24,843 bases of DNA from JBFMAI01 sp964462635 (GTDB taxonomy: Bacteria; Planctomycetota; Phycisphaerae; UBA1845; Fen-1342): NCBI GenBank assembly GCA_964462635.1, contig CAYWYJ010000047.1, positions 1 to 24,843 on the forward strand. Reading direction: 5' to 3'. The notes beneath the pieces are model-generated. The model did no database searches. It was not told the origin of the DNA and was given only the letters and a program-made list of their open reading frames with translations. How positions within the stretch are numbered: the stretch's first letter is position 1; each line of letters starts with the position of its first letter. Both the position numbers and the translations under genes were made by a program. This document shows positions 22,201 through 24,843 of this stretch, one piece after another.

Positions 22201-22426
22201 GGCGGTGCCTGCAAGCCAGACGGTGGAGCTGGCACCCCGGCGTGGGGCGCGCGAACCATCGTACCCCACGCCCTACTGCTGTCCACCCGATCGCACGGGA
22301 TCGCGCAGATTGCCGGCGCTCATCAGAGCCCCGCACGCCAGTGCGGGGTCCAGCGGCCCGCCACTCGCGTGGCGGCTTCGGATCGCGGCGCTCAGATGGT
22401 GCCATGCGCTCCGCGGCGCATGTTGC
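22201..22426. other. Spacer upstream of the GNAT gene
   Basis: 226 bp without a supported gene. It contains the double-hairpin repeat at 22329-22375 (separate entry). The remainder shows no clear promoter. Confidence 0.5.
22329..22375 (+). repeat. Double-hairpin intergenic repeat, copy 2
   Basis: CCCCGCAC (22329-22336) pairs with GTGCGGGG (22341-22348) around GCCA. CCGCCAC (22358-22364) pairs with GTGGCGG (22369-22375) around TCGC. It is the same element as 6112-6158 read on the opposite strand; the first hairpin and its loop are nearly identical, and base changes in the second keep pairing. Confidence 0.7.
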
Positions 22427-24843
22427 TCAGCGCGCCGTCAGCTCGAGCAGCCGCCACGGATCGATCAGGAACGTCGCGGTCCCCTCGCCGACGTGCAGCC
22501 GCAGGCACAGCCCCAGCGCCACACCGGGCTCCAACGGCCGGCCCCCCGCCGGCCTTGGAACGGCCAGCCTCAGCACCGGCATACCGGCGGGCAGCCCGGC
22601 GACGGGGGCCGGCAAGGCGCCGACGAGTTCACCTTGGCCCCCATCGAGCCGCCGCAGTACCGGCGGCTTCCCCGCCAGCCACTCCAGCCGTGCCCGCGCC
22701 GTAACGTTGTCCCGGCCGACGAACCAGCCGTCGTTGTTGAAGTCCACGGTGGCGACGACTTCTTTCGTTGCCCCGGTCAGCGCCACGAGCAGGTGCAGGT
22801 GGTCTTTGTCGTACGCGCCCGCCACAAACGCCTCACCGCCGGAGCCGCTCATCGCCCCGATCCGCGCGAACGCCTCCAGCGCCGGCGCGGCCGCCTCGCC
22901 GGCGGGCGCCACGGCCGGAAGGTTGGTGGCCACCGCGAACGCCGGATAGGGGTCCTCGAGGTCCGGCACCCCATCAGCATCGCTGTCGGCCTTGGTCGCG
23001 GCCGCGCTGCGGAACGGTCCCGCCATCAATTCCCGCAAGTCATCGAGCCCGTCGTTGTCGGTGTCCGGCTTGGCCGGATCGGAGCCGAAGCGCTGCTCAT
23101 CCAGCGGCAACGATGCATCCGCGTCGGGCAAGCCGTCGGCGTCCGCGTCGGTCACGGCCCGCAAGGTTCCGTAGGCCAGCCGCAGCCAATTCATGCGGTC
23201 GGCCCGCCGACACAGGAAGGCGTTGCAGTCCCAATGCTCGCCGAAGCGGCCGACGTGGACCGTGCCGTCGGGGTGATTCAGCCACCAATCGGGCATTCCC
23301 GAGCGCTCGAAGTACATGTCGAGCTGGTGACCCCATTCGTGTGCCAGGAGCCAGGCTTGCCCGTGGTTCCACAGGGCGTAGCCGCTGTACGCCCAGTCGG
23401 TGAGACCACCGCCCCCGACGACCCCTTCGTCGTCCGATGCCGCCGCATCGAACCCCGCGAGCGGGTGAATCACCACCAGGCTCTCATCCGGTCCGAGCGG
23501 CGGCAAGCCGCGGCCCTCCCGCGCCTCGTTGGCAACACGTCGCCCATCGGCGGGCGGAACCCACCCGCCGGCCACGGAGACTTCAATCTCGTCGATCACG
23601 AGCACGTCGATCTGGAGATTCAGGATGGCGTGGCTGTTGATGTAGTAGAAACGCCGCACACGCTCCAGCTCGCGGGCAAGCCGTGTCGCCAACCCCTCCG
23701 ATGGCACCTTGAGTTCCCGGCCGCTCTCGTCGCGGGCCCGCGTGAAGACGGCCACGCGGACGGGCATGTCAATCACATAGGTATGACCGGCGGGCGGCTT
23801 GGCGGGCAACGCATAGGCGGGCAGCGATTCCGCCGGCACGGCCGGCCAGGCGGCGCACACGGGCTCAAGTTGCCGCACCAGCACGCGGCCGTCGGTCCCC
23901 CGCCTCTCGGCCGACGTGGCCACCGCCGGCGAGCCGTCCACCTTGGTCATCGTCAGGCGCACGCCGCCCTCGTCGAGCCACTCAAACGCCGGCAGTTTCT
24001 CGATGAACTCCGGCGGCAGGAGCAGGACGCGTTCGTGGCTGCCGTCCGAGAGGAAATAGCGCCCGCCGGGGCCTTCGCACGCGTGCAGGTCCGACGACAA
24101 CCCGCCCAAGGCGTGCCCGGTGAAGACGTTGACCGGGAGACCGTCGGCGGTCATGACGCGCAGGGCACCCCGTGGGGCGTAGTACTCGTGTGGACCGGCC
24201 AGCAGGAGCCGCCCCTGCCGGTCGATGCGGATCGACGAGGGGTTCGGCAGCCAGGGCCCGTGCGTCACCCACTGCAACTGATTGGCGGTCGCGTCGTAGC
24301 GGTACACGACATAAGTGTGGTTCTCGCGGTCGGTCACAAACACTCGGCCGTCCGGGGCCGCCGCGATGCCGCCGGGACGCCCGAACAGGCCGGCCCGCTC
24401 CGGGACGGGCAGGTCATAAGCGTTGAACGTACCCCGCTGCCCGTAGGCCAACCGCTCCGCTCCCGCAGGGTCGAAGACGCGCAGGCCGGGCAGGGCGGCG
24501 TCGGCCACGAAGAGATAGCCCCCCGGACCAACCGCCAGGGCGGTGCCCCGCATGGCGTCGTGCCGGATGCAGGGGCCGTCGCCGACCTGATGGAGCATCG
24601 CGTCGAAGTGGTAGATCGCGGCGCCGCGCTCCGCCAGTACATACACGCCGACCGGGCTGCCCCAGGCATCCACGCTGTCCGAAGCCAGCGCGACCGGTGC
24701 CAGCTCGGGTCCGCGAATCCCGCGCACCTCCGCCACGTATGCCCGCAGCCCGACGCTGCCGTCTTCGTCGTAGGTCACCAGGAACTTGGGCCCGGCCCGC
24801 AGCGCCACCAGCCGCCGGCTGTTGCCCACGAGGTCGAGGATGC
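22427..24843 (-). CDS. Multidomain secreted metallopeptidase: beta-propeller, HEWGH zincin, TSP3 repeats, CBM9-like tail (partial, start beyond window)
   Basis: At least 800 residues are visible, and the frame stays open at the window edge. Numbered from the GTG codon at 24829: residues 1-280 show NHL-like propeller blades (GPGGYLFVADAALPGLRVFD, FGRPGGIAAAPDGRVFVTDREN, NPSSIRIDRQGRLLLAGP). Residues 350-550 form a peptidase-like domain with WLLAHEWGHQLDMYFE (His497, Glu498, His501 as HExxH zinc site). Residues 560-630 carry DADADGLPD, DTDNDGLDD and DSDADGVPD calcium-binding thrombospondin-3 repeats. Residues 650-800 resemble a CBM9-like or DOMON-like beta domain (VATVDFNNDGWFVGRDN). The third zinc ligand is not clear (His519, His526 or His532 are candidates). 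The mix suggests an extracellular or surface protein. The signal peptide, if any, is off the window. Substrate unknown. Confidence 0.82.
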   Translation of the reverse strand, partial: ILDLVGNSRRLVALRAGPKFLVTYDEDGSVGLRAYVAEVRGIRGPELAPVALASDSVDAWGSPVGVYVLAERGAAIYHFDAMLHQVGDGPCIRHDAMRGTALAVGPGGYLFVADAALPGLRVFDPAGAERLAYGQRGTFNAYDLPVPERAGLFGRPGGIAAAPDGRVFVTDRENHTYVVYRYDATANQLQWVTHGPWLPNPSSIRIDRQGRLLLAGPHEYYAPRGALRVMTADGLPVNVFTGHALGGLSSDLHACEGPGGRYFLSDGSHERVLLLPPEFIEKLPAFEWLDEGGVRLTMTKVDGSPAVATSAERRGTDGRVLVRQLEPVCAAWPAVPAESLPAYALPAKPPAGHTYVIDMPVRVAVFTRARDESGRELKVPSEGLATRLARELERVRRFYYINSHAILNLQIDVLVIDEIEVSVAGGWVPPADGRRVANEAREGRGLPPLGPDESLVVIHPLAGFDAAASDDEGVVGGGGLTDWAYSGYALWNHGQAWLLAHEWGHQLDMYFERSGMPDWWLNHPDGTVHVGRFGEHWDCNAFLCRRADRMNWLRLAYGTLRAVTDADADGLPDADASLPLDEQRFGSDPAKPDTDNDGLDDLRELMAGPFRSAAATKADSDADGVPDLEDPYPAFAVATNLPAVAPAGEAAAPALEAFARIGAMSGSGGEAFVAGAYDKDHLHLLVALTGATKEVVATVDFNNDGWFVGRDNVTARARLEWLAGKPPVLRRLDGGQGELVGALPAPVAGLPAGMPVLRLAVPRPAGGRPLEPGVALGLCLRLHVGEGTATFLIDPWRLLELTAR

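Noticed and set aside
1..24843. CRISPR array, prophage or classical defence island
   Set aside because: No regularly spaced direct repeats, no cas, toxin-antitoxin, restriction or phage structural genes were found.

Overview
This window is high-GC (about two thirds G+C by eye) and tightly packed, with about twenty protein genes or gene remnants and one tRNA gene. Many proteins are exported lipoproteins. Some carry Asp/Gly-rich linkers after the lipobox, and one carries thrombospondin-type-3 repeats. Glycoside hydrolases and a sodium:solute symporter are abundant, and hairpin repeats sit between genes. Together this suggests a free-living planctomycete (Planctomycetota, perhaps Phycisphaerae-like). 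That placement is inferred from gene style, not from a marker gene.

Left end (1-4703): a minus-strand run of pepP-like aminopeptidase, accB and accC (fatty-acid synthesis; accC runs off the window), then an SppA-type signal peptide peptidase lipoprotein, and a small plus-strand zincin metallopeptidase. Next (4888-8629, minus) come a GH114-like lipoprotein, a GH5-like cellulase-family lipoprotein and a TylF-type O-methyltransferase. The spacers between them hold strong hairpins and inverted repeats. A tRNA-Pro(TGG) gene follows at 8855-8929.

Middle (9141-16145): a carbohydrate locus with secreted GH29 alpha-L-fucosidase, a divergently transcribed SSS sugar/Na+ symporter, a NahK-like sugar 1-kinase translationally coupled to a sugar-phosphate nucleotidyltransferase, and a divergent GH109 alpha-N-acetylgalactosaminidase with a Tat-like leader. 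Together they read as a route that trims fucose and alpha-GalNAc from glycans, imports sugar, and activates it to sugar-1-phosphate and then NDP-sugar. The GH114-like gene 3 kb away (family known for alpha-1,4-galactosaminan cleavage) fits the same theme. A decayed IS3-family remnant borders the locus on the right.

Right part (16594-24843): a SOUL-family lipoprotein; a 730-bp spacer containing an AT-rich island (about 45% GC) with a TATAAT box and palindrome; a type II NADH dehydrogenase; a folE-BLUF operon pairing GTP cyclohydrolase I with a blue-light sensor; a C-terminal fragment of a renalase-like flavoprotein; a GNAT acetyltransferase; and a large multidomain protein (beta-propeller, HEWGH metallopeptidase, Ca-binding repeats, CBM9-like tail) whose start lies beyond the window.

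No CRISPR array, rRNA, prophage or recognisable defence system was seen. The best candidates for something new are the GalNAc/fucose locus, the folE-BLUF pairing, the multidomain metallopeptidase, and the two-copy double-hairpin repeat.
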